A stretch of 64,000 nucleotides of DNA from Psychroserpens mesophilus (GCF_000826645.1 NZ_JXJP01000006.1:1-64000), one strand, 5' to 3'. Positions 1-10,270 are shown, numbered from the stretch's first letter. The notes: generated by a model from the sequence alone, not told the origin. Translations and numbers: made by a program.

Positions 1-563
1 TTACAGATAATAACGGAAACGTTTCCACATGCACAGCAACATTAGATGTTCAGGATAATACAAATCCAACAGCGATTTGTCAGAATACAACCGTTGTATT
101 AGATGCATCAGGACATGGAAGTATCACCACAGCAGATATCGATAATGGTTCAAATGATGCCTGCGGAATTCAATCGTTAACATTAGATCAGACGAGCTTC
201 GATTGTAACGATATCGGAAACAACACAGTGACTTTAACGGTTACAGATAATAACGGAAACGTATCCACATGCACAGCAATTGTAGATGTTCAGGATAATA
301 CAAATCCGACAGCGATTTGTCAGAATACAACCGTAGTACTAGACGCTTCAGGACATGGAAGTATCACCACAGCAGATATCGATAATGGTTCAAATGATGC
401 CTGCGGAATTCAATCGTTATCCTTAGATCAGACGAGCTTCGATTGTAACGATATCGGAAACAACACAGTGACTTTAACGGTTACCGATAATAACGGAAAC
501 GTATCCACATGCACAGCAATTGTAGATGTTCAGGATAATACGATATTGGAAACAACACTGTAA
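1..563 (+). CDS. HYR-like repeat surface protein, upstream fragment (cut by window edge, ends at frameshift)
   Basis: The reading frame is open from the first base to a TAA at 561-563, so the true start lies outside the window. It encodes about 2.3 copies of an 80-residue HYR-like (hyalin/immunoglobulin-fold) repeat with the recurring words DNTNPTAICQ, DASGHGSITTADIDNGS and TVTDNNGNVSTC. The stop follows a junction at about 540 where one repeat has lost 148 bp; the continuing protein is in frame 2 downstream (1040-5689 entry). I read this piece and the next gene as one giant secreted adhesin-like protein, split by a genuine mutation or by a repeat-assembly error. Paired cysteines in each repeat suggest an extracellular location. 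Confidence 0.7.
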   Translation, partial: TDNNGNVSTCTATLDVQDNTNPTAICQNTTVVLDASGHGSITTADIDNGSNDACGIQSLTLDQTSFDCNDIGNNTVTLTVTDNNGNVSTCTAIVDVQDNTNPTAICQNTTVVLDASGHGSITTADIDNGSNDACGIQSLSLDQTSFDCNDIGNNTVTLTVTDNNGNVSTCTAIVDVQDNTILETTL

Positions 564-1125
564 CGTTAACGGTTACAGACAACAACGGAAATTCTTCAAC
601 TTGCACAGCAACAGTAGATGTTCAGGATAATACGAATCCGACAGCGATTTGTCAGAATACAACCGTTGTACTAGACGCTTCAGGACATGGAAGTATCACC
701 ACAGCAGATATCGATAATGGTTCAAATGATGCCTGCGGAATTCAATCGTTATCCTTAGATCAGACGAGCTTCGATTGTAACGATATTGGAAACAACACAG
801 TAACGTTAACGGTTACAGATAATAACGGAAACGTATCCACATGCACAGCAATTGTAGATGTTCAGGATAATACAAATCCAACAGCGATTTGTCAGAATAC
901 AACCCTTGTACTAGACGCTTCAGGACATGGAAGTATCACCACAGCAGATATCGATAATGGTTCAAATGATGCCTGCGGAATTCAATCGTTATCCTTAGAC
1001 CAAACGAGCTTCGATTGTAACGATATCGGAAACAACACAGTGACTTTAACGGTTACAGACAACAACGGAAATTCTTCAACTTGTACAGCAACTGTAGATG
1101 TTCAGGATAATACGAATCCGACAGT
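1..1125 (+). repeat. Tandem 240-bp repeats encoding 80-residue HYR-like domains
   Basis: Units start at 1, 241, 481, 573, 813 and 1053, each with (g)ttacagataataacggaaa or a close variant. The period is exactly 240 bp, except that the unit starting at 481 is only 92 bp long. Copies are nearly identical at DNA level, differing mostly at silent positions, which points to recent amplification or gene conversion. The last copy grades into diverged repeats after about 1125. Confidence 0.95.
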
Positions 1126-4100
1126 TCCTTCATTGCCAATTATTACAGGACAATGTTCTGCAACAGTTTCTGTACCAACAATTTCAGATACATGTTCAGG
1201 AACAATCACAGGAACAACATCAGATCCTTTAGTGTATAATACTCAAGGTTCTTATGCAATCACTTGGAATTTTGATGATGGTAATGGAAACTCAGTCAAT
1301 GCTGTACAAAATGTTGTTATCAATGATACAGTAAATCCTATTGCATTGTGTCAGGATATTACAATTCAATTAGATGATACTACAGGAACAGCGACAATTA
1401 CAGGTGCTCAAATTGACAATGGTTCTACGGATAACTGTGGAACTGTAAATTTCACTTTATCTCAAAGCACCTTCGATTGTACAAATATTGGAGCAAATGT
1501 AGTAGCACTAACCGTTGATGATGGTAATGGTAATAGTGTTTTATGTACTTCAACAGTTACAGTGACAAGTCCAAATATTTCTGGAGGAACAGCACTTGGT
1601 TTCTTAAACAATAATCAAACTATTACAGATGAGGATAATTTGGTAGAGGTAACTGCTTGTCCGGATGAACCTCAAAATGCAACAATTAACTTAACTGGAC
1701 ATTCTGGAAATGTATCGCATTGGGAATATTCATTAAATGGTGGTTTAACATGGACAACCGTTGCAAATACGACAACAACATATTATTATCCGAACGTTCT
1801 ACAAACTACGTTGGTAAGAGCAGTTGTTCAAATAGGATCTTGTCAGGCAAATTCTACATTAGTGCAGGTCGTAGTTATCCCACCAGACGTACCACCGACG
1901 ATTATTGGTCCAGATCAATTTACAACATGTATTGGTGAAGATATTACTGTTGAAGCTCAAAGTTCATTTGGTGTTAATCCTGATTTTAATAATGGAGGTA
2001 TGTTTAATGAAGCAAATCTTAATAATTTAGGATGGACAGTTGATGGTGCTGCTGAAATGTCTGCAGGAGGAAATAATACAAATAACACTTATTGGAAATT
2101 AACTAATGGACCGAAAAAGTTTAATGGGAGATGTTTTGATTCTCCAGATGGAAACAAATTTGCTGTTGTCAGTGGAATACCTCCATTTATTAATCCTGAT
2201 CATACAATATCACCATTATCAACTCTTGAAACGTCTATATTCAATACCTTAGGCTTATCTACAGCAACATTAGAGTTTGACCAAGCTTACTTTTTAGAAG
2301 CTGGAGCGTGGCTTTCTATTGAATTGTCTTTAGATGGAGGTGCGACTTATCCAATAGTATTAGATCCAGGTGCAGCTTATGATTATACTGGTCCGAGTGA
2401 TACTGGATTTGTCAATGGACAGAGCATAGGATTTACTGGACAGTGTAGAAATTCTCAAGGTTCACTTGTTGATAATCATGTTATTATTGATTTACAGAAC
2501 TATATTGGTTTAGTTGGACTGAGAGTCAAGTTCACATACTCTGGTACTGCTAATAGTGTTTGGGCACTTGAAAATATAACCATTCCTCAAGCACCTGTAG
2601 ATGAAATTATTGAATGGGAAGATGAAACAGGAACAGTTGTAACTACAGGATCAACTACGACCATAAGTCCACAGACACCTGGAGTACAAACCTATGGCGT
2701 GACATCGTTAATTAATGGCTGTAGAGCTGATGGAAATGAAGGTACGGTATTTATTTCTGTAGATGCCAGTTTAGCTTATGCAGGAGAAGATATAACTCAG
2801 GTTATTGGAGAATGTGGAGAAGAAATAAGTTTAAATGCTTATGATAACGATTTAACAGCTGCTCAAAACATTAGTAATGGAGTAAGTAATTCATCGGTAT
2901 TTATTACTGGAACCTATCCTGGAACTCGTGAAGCTGGAGTTTGGTCTGCGCAAGTTATTTCAGGCTGCGGAAGTAATTATAGATTTTCAGATATTTCAAG
3001 TCCTAGGTCTAAATTTTCAGCAGAACCTGGAACATACGAATTGACTTGGACTATACCTTCAGTAGGTTGTTCAGATACTATTGAGGTAACTATTGAAAGT
3101 TGCCCAACTATTAATTTTGATGGAACTAACGATTATATCACTTTTGAGGATAACTATAACCTTTCTAATCAGTTTAGTCTTGAAGCTTGGATTAAGCCGG
3201 AATCCGTTTCAGGACATCAAAGTATTTTTTCTAAAAGGAATACAAATGATTTATCTACTGGATATGATTTAAGTTTACAAGGAAGTACACTTCAGTTTAG
3301 ATGGAATTCTAATGGAATTATTCAATCTTCTTATCCACTAACTACAAACAGATGGTATCATATAGCTGTAACAAATTCAAACGGTACGTATAGATTGTAT
3401 ATTGATGGTATAGAAGTAAGTAATCCTATAGGTGGAACTGCGCCTTCAACCAATACAATGAAAAGTTTAATTGGTGCTGCGGATCAATTAGGTAATGCTT
3501 CTGAAAGACCAGTAAATTATTTTAATGGCTGGATTGATGAACTCAGAATTTGGAATATTGGCTTAACAAATGATCAGATTCGTCAAATGATGAATCAACA
3601 AATTATGAATAATACAACAGTTAGAGGAGAGGTCGTACCACTAGATATTGCTGGTTTGGTTTGGTCAAATTTAGATGGTTATTATCAGATGGATGTTAAT
3701 TGTGGCTACCTCATACCAAATGCAGGAAGTGTTAGAGGGCAATTAAGAAATATGAATTCTAGTCAACCTGATACCGCACCTTTGCCATATACATCAAGAA
3801 TTGACGGACAAGATTGGGCTGATGATAATACATGGACACACTTTAATGTTTGGGATGCGCCTAATAGCTTAGGAATTGATGGTAACACGTATATAGACTG
3901 GAATATTGTTCAAATTTCTCACAACATAAGTTCTGGAGATAAAAATATTACAGTTCTTGGATTAATATCTGATTCAGGCAATAAGATATTGCAAATGTCT
4001 GATCCATCTACAAATCAGGATGAAACAAATAATGGACAATCACTACGAGTGACCCACTATTTAAAGTTAGATGGTATTATTGATTTAGTTGGAGAATCTC

Positions 4101-5689
4101 AATTGCTTCAGAATGAAGGAAGTGTCCTTGATACGTCTAGTTCAGGTAAGCTAGAACGTGATCAACAAGGTACTTCTAACTTATATAATTATAATTACTG
4201 GAGTTCTCCAGTTAGTGCGATTAACATAAATTCAAATAATACACCATATAGTATTGATGATGTATTAAAAGATGGAACAAATTCTTCAAGTCCTCAAGAC
4301 TTGCAGTGGACTAATGCACATAATGCAATTGGCACTACTGTGCCGATAACGATGTCGAATCGTTGGCTATATGCTTATGAAAATTACCCTGAAGATTCCT
4401 ATGCATCATGGAGAGCTTTAACTGAAGAAGACAATTTAAGTACAGGTCTAGGATTTACAATGAAGGGAAGCGGAGCAGGAGATCCTGTCGATGATGTTCA
4501 AAATTACGTATTTGTTGGAAAACCTAACAATGGAACAATTATAACACCAGTAACCATTGGGAATCAAGCTTTAGTAGGTAACCCTTATGCTTCTGCAATA
4601 GATGCTGAGCAATTTATTAAAGATAATCTTCCAGGTGTAGCAGCAAATTCTGGTTCAACTCAAAGTATTGATGGTACTTTATATTTTTGGGAACATTATA
4701 CTTCAAACTTTACACATGTATTAGAAGATTATGAAGGTGGTTATGCTACTTATAATTTATCAGGTGGTAATCCTGCAGTTTCTCCTCCTTTAGTGAGTGA
4801 AAATGGGGTGCCTACTAAATTACCAGGTCAATATATTCCAGTTGGACAAGGTTTCTTTGTGACTTCGAGTAATACTGGAGGTTCAATTCAATTTAAGAAT
4901 AGTCAGCGTCAATTTGTTAGAGAAAATGTATCAAATTCTCAGTTTATCAGATCTGCAGGAACTACTACTTATCAAGAAAATTCTATCTCCGAAATTCAGC
5001 GTGTTCGTATAGATTTTAAAACCCCAGAAGGTGCGAAACGTCCGTTGTTACTTGCGTTTACAGCTGATAATCAAGCTAGTGATGGTTTTGATTTTGGATA
5101 TGATGCTGAAAATGCAGACGCTAGTTTTGCAAATGATATGTTCTGGGAAATTGAAAACAAAGATTTCTCAACTCAAGGCGTTGGTGAATTTAATGAAAGC
5201 AGTCAATATCCGTTGAACGTATATATTTCGACAACTGGAACATATGAAATAGCACTTAACTCTATTGAAAACTTTGAAAATCAAATAGACGTATTTGTAT
5301 TCGATAGTATTACTAATAACTATTTTAATATCAGTAATGACGTATTCCAAATTACTCTTGATGCAAACAATTACCTGAATCGATTTTATGTTACCTTTTC
5401 AGAAGAAAACACCTTGTCAAATACTGATTTTACCCAAAATCAATTTATTATAAATTTCTTGGAAACTTCTCAGGAAATTTACGTTAAGTCAATGAATATT
5501 TCGAATGTAAAACGTGTTCGTTTAATTAATTTATTAGGTCAAGAAATCCATAGTTGGAAAAACATTAAGGATTTTTTCTTTGATTCTGCAATTAAAATTC
5601 CGGTTAAAAATCTTTCATCGGGAACTTATATTGTTAAAGTAGAGACACTTAATTTCACACATAATAAAAAAATCATAATAAAGAATTGA
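1040..5689 (+). CDS. Giant secreted surface protein: HYR-like repeats, LamG domain, T9SS type A sorting domain
   Basis: The frame is actually open from about 542; GTG 1040 is only the first start-like codon, so this is the downstream part of the broken protein that begins outside the window. Domain order (numbered from 1040): HYR-like repeats to about residue 175, Ig/PKD-like and jelly-roll-like segments to about 690, a concanavalin-like LamG domain at about 690-860 (DGTNDYITF, FNGWIDELRIWN), a long beta-rich region, and a C-terminal type IX secretion sorting domain (last 80 residues, with LINLLGQEI and LSSGTYIVKVET). The protein should be exported by T9SS and anchored or released at the cell surface, probably for adhesion or glycan binding. 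Without its own N-terminus it cannot be secreted unless the frame is restored. Confidence 0.85.
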   Translation: MTLTVTDNNGNSSTCTATVDVQDNTNPTVPSLPIITGQCSATVSVPTISDTCSGTITGTTSDPLVYNTQGSYAITWNFDDGNGNSVNAVQNVVINDTVNPIALCQDITIQLDDTTGTATITGAQIDNGSTDNCGTVNFTLSQSTFDCTNIGANVVALTVDDGNGNSVLCTSTVTVTSPNISGGTALGFLNNNQTITDEDNLVEVTACPDEPQNATINLTGHSGNVSHWEYSLNGGLTWTTVANTTTTYYYPNVLQTTLVRAVVQIGSCQANSTLVQVVVIPPDVPPTIIGPDQFTTCIGEDITVEAQSSFGVNPDFNNGGMFNEANLNNLGWTVDGAAEMSAGGNNTNNTYWKLTNGPKKFNGRCFDSPDGNKFAVVSGIPPFINPDHTISPLSTLETSIFNTLGLSTATLEFDQAYFLEAGAWLSIELSLDGGATYPIVLDPGAAYDYTGPSDTGFVNGQSIGFTGQCRNSQGSLVDNHVIIDLQNYIGLVGLRVKFTYSGTANSVWALENITIPQAPVDEIIEWEDETGTVVTTGSTTTISPQTPGVQTYGVTSLINGCRADGNEGTVFISVDASLAYAGEDITQVIGECGEEISLNAYDNDLTAAQNISNGVSNSSVFITGTYPGTREAGVWSAQVISGCGSNYRFSDISSPRSKFSAEPGTYELTWTIPSVGCSDTIEVTIESCPTINFDGTNDYITFEDNYNLSNQFSLEAWIKPESVSGHQSIFSKRNTNDLSTGYDLSLQGSTLQFRWNSNGIIQSSYPLTTNRWYHIAVTNSNGTYRLYIDGIEVSNPIGGTAPSTNTMKSLIGAADQLGNASERPVNYFNGWIDELRIWNIGLTNDQIRQMMNQQIMNNTTVRGEVVPLDIAGLVWSNLDGYYQMDVNCGYLIPNAGSVRGQLRNMNSSQPDTAPLPYTSRIDGQDWADDNTWTHFNVWDAPNSLGIDGNTYIDWNIVQISHNISSGDKNITVLGLISDSGNKILQMSDPSTNQDETNNGQSLRVTHYLKLDGIIDLVGESQLLQNEGSVLDTSSSGKLERDQQGTSNLYNYNYWSSPVSAININSNNTPYSIDDVLKDGTNSSSPQDLQWTNAHNAIGTTVPITMSNRWLYAYENYPEDSYASWRALTEEDNLSTGLGFTMKGSGAGDPVDDVQNYVFVGKPNNGTIITPVTIGNQALVGNPYASAIDAEQFIKDNLPGVAANSGSTQSIDGTLYFWEHYTSNFTHVLEDYEGGYATYNLSGGNPAVSPPLVSENGVPTKLPGQYIPVGQGFFVTSSNTGGSIQFKNSQRQFVRENVSNSQFIRSAGTTTYQENSISEIQRVRIDFKTPEGAKRPLLLAFTADNQASDGFDFGYDAENADASFANDMFWEIENKDFSTQGVGEFNESSQYPLNVYISTTGTYEIALNSIENFENQIDVFVFDSITNNYFNISNDVFQITLDANNYLNRFYVTFSEENTLSNTDFTQNQFIINFLETSQEIYVKSMNISNVKRVRLINLLGQEIHSWKNIKDFFFDSAIKIPVKNLSSGTYIVKVETLNFTHNKKIIIKN

Positions 5690-5779
5690 TTGGTATATAT
5701 GGATGATTCATTTTGATCTTTGTATTTAAAGTTCATCATATTCTTTTTTGTAATTTTAGTTTCTATAAACATTACTATT

Positions 5780-6946
5780 ATGTCCAAAAAAAAATTAGGT
5801 GTAAATACCATATGTACACATGTTGGTGAAATTAAAGATAAGCAGTTTAAAGGTGCTATTTCACCCATTTATTTATCAACATCATATGAGTTTGATGGTG
5901 TAGATATTAAACGATATCCACGCTATTTTAATACGCCTAATCAGGAGTATTTAGTAAAAAAAATTGCTGCCTTAGAACATTCAGAAGATGCGCTTATTTT
6001 CGGTAGTGGAATGGCTGCTATTAGCCACATGTTTTTGGCGTTTCTTCAAAAGGGAGATCATCTTGTGGTTCAAAACACATTATATGGTGGTACAAGTAAT
6101 TTTATCAAGGAAGAATTTCCTAAGTACGGAATTGAATATACGTTTACTAAAGGGTATCAGGTTTCAGATTTTGAAGCTGCTATTCAACCGAACACTAAAT
6201 TGATTCACATCGAAACACCTTCAAATCCCTTATTAACTATAACAGATATTAAAGCTGTTGCGCATTTGGCTAAGGCAAAAGGAATTGTATCCTCAATAGA
6301 TAACACATTCGCTAGTCCAATCAACCAAAATCCAATAGACTTCGGAATTGATTTAGTCATGCATTCAGCAACAAAATATCTTGGTGGTCACAGTGATATT
6401 CTGGCTGGAGCAGTAGCAGGCTCAAAAGAACATATTGAACGTATTTGGAATGTCGGAAAAAATCTAGGTGGAAGCTTAAGCGATTTTACGGTTTGGATGT
6501 TAGAGCGTAGTATGAAAACGCTTGCTCTACGAGTCAAAGCACAAACAAACAACGCAAAAAAAATGGCTAAATTTTTAGATAGACATACAGCAATTGCCAA
6601 AGTAAATTATCCTGGTTTAAAAAACCATCCTCAATATAAATTAGCCAAATCTCAAATGCATGATTTTGGAGCAATGTTGTCGTTTGAATTAGTTGAAGGG
6701 ATTGATGCTATGGCATTTCAAATGCAACTTAAGTTAATAAAATCTTCAATGAGTTTAGCAGGTGTTGAAAGTACCATGTTATTGCCTTCTGAAACATCTC
6801 ATGCACTCTTAACTCAAGATGAACGCGACGCCGTAGGAATCAGTAATCAATTGATTCGGTTTTCAATTGGTATTGAGACATTTAGAGATTTAAAACACGA
6901 TATTGAACAAGCCTTAATTGCAACTAAAACCAAGACATTTGCATAA
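5780..6946 (+). CDS. Trans-sulfuration (Cys/Met metabolism) PLP-dependent enzyme
   Basis: This is a cystathionine gamma-synthase/beta-lyase/gamma-lyase family protein, cytosolic, fold-type I PLP enzyme. Visible hallmarks are the PLP lysine motif HSATKYLGGHSD, the phosphate-binding GSGMAAIS and the substrate-side ETPSNPLL. From ATG 5780 it has 388 residues, the usual family length; an upstream in-frame ATG at 5720 would add an unrelated hydrophobic stretch, so I prefer 5780 (MSKKKLGVNT). Sequence alone does not separate gamma-synthase, beta-lyase, gamma-lyase or methionine gamma-lyase activity. The gene runs into rlmF with an overlap. No riboswitch is visible in the short leader. Confidence 0.88.
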   Translation: MSKKKLGVNTICTHVGEIKDKQFKGAISPIYLSTSYEFDGVDIKRYPRYFNTPNQEYLVKKIAALEHSEDALIFGSGMAAISHMFLAFLQKGDHLVVQNTLYGGTSNFIKEEFPKYGIEYTFTKGYQVSDFEAAIQPNTKLIHIETPSNPLLTITDIKAVAHLAKAKGIVSSIDNTFASPINQNPIDFGIDLVMHSATKYLGGHSDILAGAVAGSKEHIERIWNVGKNLGGSLSDFTVWMLERSMKTLALRVKAQTNNAKKMAKFLDRHTAIAKVNYPGLKNHPQYKLAKSQMHDFGAMLSFELVEGIDAMAFQMQLKLIKSSMSLAGVESTMLLPSETSHALLTQDERDAVGISNQLIRFSIGIETFRDLKHDIEQALIATKTKTFA

Positions 6947-7829
6947 ACATAATAAACATTCTAAAGACTATAATTTTAAAGTTCTTATTAAAGATTCACC
7001 GCAATTAGCTGAGTTTGTTTTTGAAAGTCAATATGGAAAAGATACCATTGACTTTGCTAATCCCAAAGCTGTTAAAAGTTTGAATTCGGCTTTACTAAAA
7101 ACCCATTACGGAATTCAATATTGGGATTTTCCTGATGATAATTTATGTCCGCCAATTCCAGGACGCGTGGAGTATATTCACATATTGAATGATTTATTGA
7201 AAACTTCAGGTCTAAAAAATGAAATTACAGTTTTTGATATTGGTACTGGAGCCACATGTGTATATCCACTTCTCGGTCATACAGAGTATAATTGGAACTT
7301 TATAGCTTCTGAAGTTGATGCATCTGCTTATAATAACGCAAAGCAAATTGTAGAAAAGAACAATTTAAGCAATCATATTGAATGTCGATTTCAAGACAAT
7401 CCACAATCTATTTTGAATGGTGTTTTGCATTCTTCGGAAAAAATCACAGCATCACTTTGTAATCCGCCTTTCTATAAAAATGAAGTTGAAGCTAATGAAA
7501 ATTCAAAACGTAAACTTAAAGGGCTCGGAAACTCAACCAATGACCTAAAAAGAAACTTTAGTGGAAAAGCTAACGAACTATGGTATCCAGGTGGAGAGAA
7601 AGCATTTTTACATAATTATTTATATCAAAGCTCTTTGTTTAAAACCAATTGTTTTTGGTACACAAGTTTAGTTTCAAAAAAGGAACTTGTAAAATCAATG
7701 CAATCCTCACTAAAAAAATTGGGAGCAGCAGATGTTAAAGTCCTACAAATGTCTCTTGGAAATAAAATTAGTAGAATAGTAGCTTGGACTTTTTTAACAA
7801 AAGAAGAACAGAAGGATTGGAAGGTTTAA
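6918..7829 (+). CDS. rlmF: 23S rRNA (adenine(1618)-N6)-methyltransferase RlmF
   Basis: SAM-dependent N6-methyltransferase acting on A1618 of 23S rRNA. Family signatures are the early LCPPIPGRVEYIH segment, the SAM-binding loop VFDIGTGATCVYPLLG and the amino-methyltransferase catalytic motif NPPF in SLCNPPFYKN. The 303-residue length matches RlmF. The start is TTG 6918, inside the end of the preceding gene (29-bp overlap); the segment LHKHNKHSKDYNF matches the conserved N-terminal LHPRN-type segment of the family and is preceded by a few residues in known members, so an upstream start is plausible. TTG 6939 is the alternative. It converges with the DUF2490 gene, 4 bp overlapping. Confidence 0.9.
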   Translation: MQLKPRHLHKHNKHSKDYNFKVLIKDSPQLAEFVFESQYGKDTIDFANPKAVKSLNSALLKTHYGIQYWDFPDDNLCPPIPGRVEYIHILNDLLKTSGLKNEITVFDIGTGATCVYPLLGHTEYNWNFIASEVDASAYNNAKQIVEKNNLSNHIECRFQDNPQSILNGVLHSSEKITASLCNPPFYKNEVEANENSKRKLKGLGNSTNDLKRNFSGKANELWYPGGEKAFLHNYLYQSSLFKTNCFWYTSLVSKKELVKSMQSSLKKLGAADVKVLQMSLGNKISRIVAWTFLTKEEQKDWKV

Positions 7830-8506
7830 TCCGGTTTTTTAATTCTAAAATCGGTTGTAATATATAATCCAAACTGTAAACGATCTAAGTCTAAATTGTT
7901 GATATGCTGATTCATATAGCCTATTTCAAGCTTTATGTTTTTGTTTATTATTATTCCAAAAGCTGTATATAATCTATTTTCTCTGAAAGTTTCACCTTCA
8001 AGGTTTAAAAAGAACTCGTTGTTTGCGGTGATATAAAATTGTGTATTCAATTTAACCGATGTTCCCAAGCGATAGCGTATCCGATTCTGATTTTCATTTT
8101 CAAAGACATCGTGTAAAAATCGATGTTCAAGTCTAAATCTGTGTCGTATAGGTAACTTTAAAAGATCATGCTTGTACGTGATTTGTTCATAAAAACGATG
8201 CTCTATAGTATTCGTAACGTCGGTAAATTCGATGCTGCGATCAATATCCAGATAGCCATAATTAAAGGTTAAATTTACTTTTGGATTAATTGCATAGCTA
8301 AGACCAGTATAGAAGAAGTCCAGGTTGTAATTTGATATTAATTCGTAGTATCTCAATTGCATGCCAGCATTAATACTTAATTTATCTGAAACCTGATGGG
8401 TTGTGAAAAGCATATACCATGTACCAGTTCTTTTTTCCGGATTTATCTGACCAAAGGACAAAAGTGATGCAATACAAAACACTATACTAAGGAAATAGCA
8501 TTTCAT
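7826..8506 (-). CDS. DUF2490 family outer-membrane beta-barrel protein
   Basis: 226 residues with a clear signal peptide (hydrophobic core, cleavage after SFGQ) followed by alternating amphipathic beta strands ending in a short charged tail, as in DUF2490 proteins of Bacteroidota. Typical family words are WYMLF near the N-terminus and HRFRLEHRF in the middle. It probably forms a small outer-membrane barrel; substrate and role are unknown. It lies downstream of pckA on the same strand, separated from it by a strong hairpin at 8542-8610, so it is probably transcribed separately. Confidence 0.8.
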   Translation of the reverse strand: MKCYFLSIVFCIASLLSFGQINPEKRTGTWYMLFTTHQVSDKLSINAGMQLRYYELISNYNLDFFYTGLSYAINPKVNLTFNYGYLDIDRSIEFTDVTNTIEHRFYEQITYKHDLLKLPIRHRFRLEHRFLHDVFENENQNRIRYRLGTSVKLNTQFYITANNEFFLNLEGETFRENRLYTAFGIIINKNIKLEIGYMNQHINNLDLDRLQFGLYITTDFRIKKPD

Positions 8507-8541
8507 TTATTAGAATTAAAGTGAATACAAATAGAAAAACA

Positions 8542-8610
8542 GAAAGTGAGGTTGGCTAATTTAAGAGTTATGCATTACCCTTGTGTTAGGTAGCTGCCAA
8601 CCTCATTTTC
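8542..8610 (-). terminator. Long inverted repeat between pckA and the DUF2490 gene
   Basis: GAAAGTGAGGTTGGC (8542-8556) pairs with GCCAACCTCATTTTC (8596-8610): 15 bp with one G-T pair and a 39-nt loop, followed on the minus strand by a T-rich run. The position just after pckA fits a terminator, although the loop is unusually long. Confidence 0.6.
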
Positions 8611-8622
8611 TTTATAAATTGA

Positions 8623-10233
8623 TTAGACGTGGTCATTTAGATGATGATGTTCATCAATTAACGGACCACCTTCAATAATTTGAGTTGAAGCCTGATTAAC
8701 AAACTTTTCAAAGTTTAAATGGAAGGAGTGTGCTAACTGTATCGCTTTACTTACATAAGCCCCTTTCTGTAGCCACGTATTCATTGGATCTAATAACTCT
8801 GTTGGAACTCCATCACAAGCTTTAGGCATGAACAATCCGAAAATTGGATGTTGTTCAAAATCGGCATTTTCAAGTTTTCCTTCTAAAATAGACGTAATCA
8901 TAGCTCTAGTATATTTTAGTTTAATTCGAGAACCAACACCATAAGGTCCGCCGCTCCAACCTGTGTTGATTAGCCAAACATTTACACCAGCATCTTGCAT
9001 TTTTTTACTAAGCATTTCAGCGTACACAGTTGGATGTAGTGGCATAAATGGTTCTCCAAAACAAGCAGAGAATGAAGGCACAGGTTCAGTAATACCTGCT
9101 TCTGTACCTGCAACTTTAGCTGTATATCCTGAAATGAAATGATAAGCCGCTTGTCCAGGTGTTAACTTTGACACAGGAGGAAGTACACCAAAGGCATCAC
9201 ATGTTAAAAAGAAAATATTAGTAGGATTACCAGCAAATGAAGGTTCTTGAATATTATCAATGTGGTAAATAGGATAACTCACACGTGTATTTTGAGTAAT
9301 GCTACTATCCATATAATCTACCTCACCATTATCTTTAAAAATCACATTTTCTAAAATTGCACCAGGTTTAATCGCTCTGTAGATATCCGGTTCTTTTTCT
9401 TCAGTTAAATCAATCACTTTAGCGTAACAACCACCTTCAAAATTGAAGATATTATTATCAGCAGTCCAACCATGTTCATCATCTCCAATAAGTTTTCGAT
9501 CAGGATCAGCTGAAAGTGTTGTCTTACCTGTTCCAGATAACCCAAAGAAAATTGCAGTATCTCCATCTTCACCTACATTAGCAGAGCAGTGCATTGGTAA
9601 AACATTTTTTTCTATAGGTAAGATGAAATTAAGAGCAGAAAATATCCCTTTTTTCATTTCGCCTGTATATGCAGAGCCTCCTACCAGAGCAATTTTTTTT
9701 GTGAAATTTAGAATTGAAAAATTGCCTTGTCTTAAGCCATGTTTTGCTGGTTCAGGACAAACATATCCAGGTGCACAAAGAACTAACCATTCTTCTTTAA
9801 AGTCTTCAAGTTCTGAAGGCTCAGGTCTCAAAAACATATTGTAGATAAACATATTAGACCAAGGGTATTCTGTAATGGTTCTTACATTCATTCGGTAATC
9901 TGGATCAGCACATACATAACCATCTCTAACATAGATTTCTTTGCCGCTTAGATACGTTTCAATCTCACTTTGAAGGGTATCAAAGTTTTCAGGTGAAATA
10001 GGTTTGTTGGTTTTTCCCCACCATACTTTATCTGCTGTATAACTATCTTTAACTAGAAAGCGATCTTGAGGTGAACGCCCTGTGAATTTGCCAGTGTTTA
10101 TAGCTAATGTTCCGTTTTTAGTTTCTTTTCCCATGCCTTTTTCAACAGTTATTCGCTGAAGTTTTTCAGGAGAAAGATTCCAATGTGCATTAGCGTCTTG
10201 TATTCCGTATTTACTAAGATCTCGAGTTTTCAT
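8623..10233 (-). CDS. pckA: Phosphoenolpyruvate carboxykinase (ATP)
   Basis: Interconverts oxaloacetate + ATP and PEP + CO2 + ADP; cytosolic. At 536 residues it is full length. Seen are the kinase-1a P-loop GLSGTGKTTLSADP near residue 230, the downstream FNFEGGCYAK segment, the N-terminal TGRSPQDRF and the C-terminal GGPYGVGSRIKL. It starts 37 bp after the SLC13 transporter stop on the same strand, so the two are probably one transcript. Because the transporter promoter carries an FNR-like box (12175-12186), pckA may belong to the same regulon; in a fermenting cell it could work in the carboxylating, ATP-forming direction. A long antisense ORF inside it is a shadow. Confidence 0.97.
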   Translation of the reverse strand: MKTRDLSKYGIQDANAHWNLSPEKLQRITVEKGMGKETKNGTLAINTGKFTGRSPQDRFLVKDSYTADKVWWGKTNKPISPENFDTLQSEIETYLSGKEIYVRDGYVCADPDYRMNVRTITEYPWSNMFIYNMFLRPEPSELEDFKEEWLVLCAPGYVCPEPAKHGLRQGNFSILNFTKKIALVGGSAYTGEMKKGIFSALNFILPIEKNVLPMHCSANVGEDGDTAIFFGLSGTGKTTLSADPDRKLIGDDEHGWTADNNIFNFEGGCYAKVIDLTEEKEPDIYRAIKPGAILENVIFKDNGEVDYMDSSITQNTRVSYPIYHIDNIQEPSFAGNPTNIFFLTCDAFGVLPPVSKLTPGQAAYHFISGYTAKVAGTEAGITEPVPSFSACFGEPFMPLHPTVYAEMLSKKMQDAGVNVWLINTGWSGGPYGVGSRIKLKYTRAMITSILEGKLENADFEQHPIFGLFMPKACDGVPTELLDPMNTWLQKGAYVSKAIQLAHSFHLNFEKFVNQASTQIIEGGPLIDEHHHLNDHV

Positions 10234-10270
10234 AATGTTTGGTTTTATTAGTGTTTCTATATATAATTAT

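Noticed and set aside
542-1039. Separate gene starting at GTG 1040
   Set aside because: Frame 2 is already open from 542 and the GTG is a Val codon within the repeat, so it is the continuation of the broken gene, not a real start.
1-1125. Regular repeats as a CRISPR array
   Set aside because: The period is 240 bp, the repeats are coding and carry no unique spacers.
5690-5779. SAM or other riboswitch upstream of the Cys/Met PLP enzyme
   Set aside because: The 90-bp leader is too short and shows no riboswitch-like stems.
9443-9844. Plus-strand ORF inside pckA
   Set aside because: Antisense shadow of a highly conserved gene, no family resemblance.
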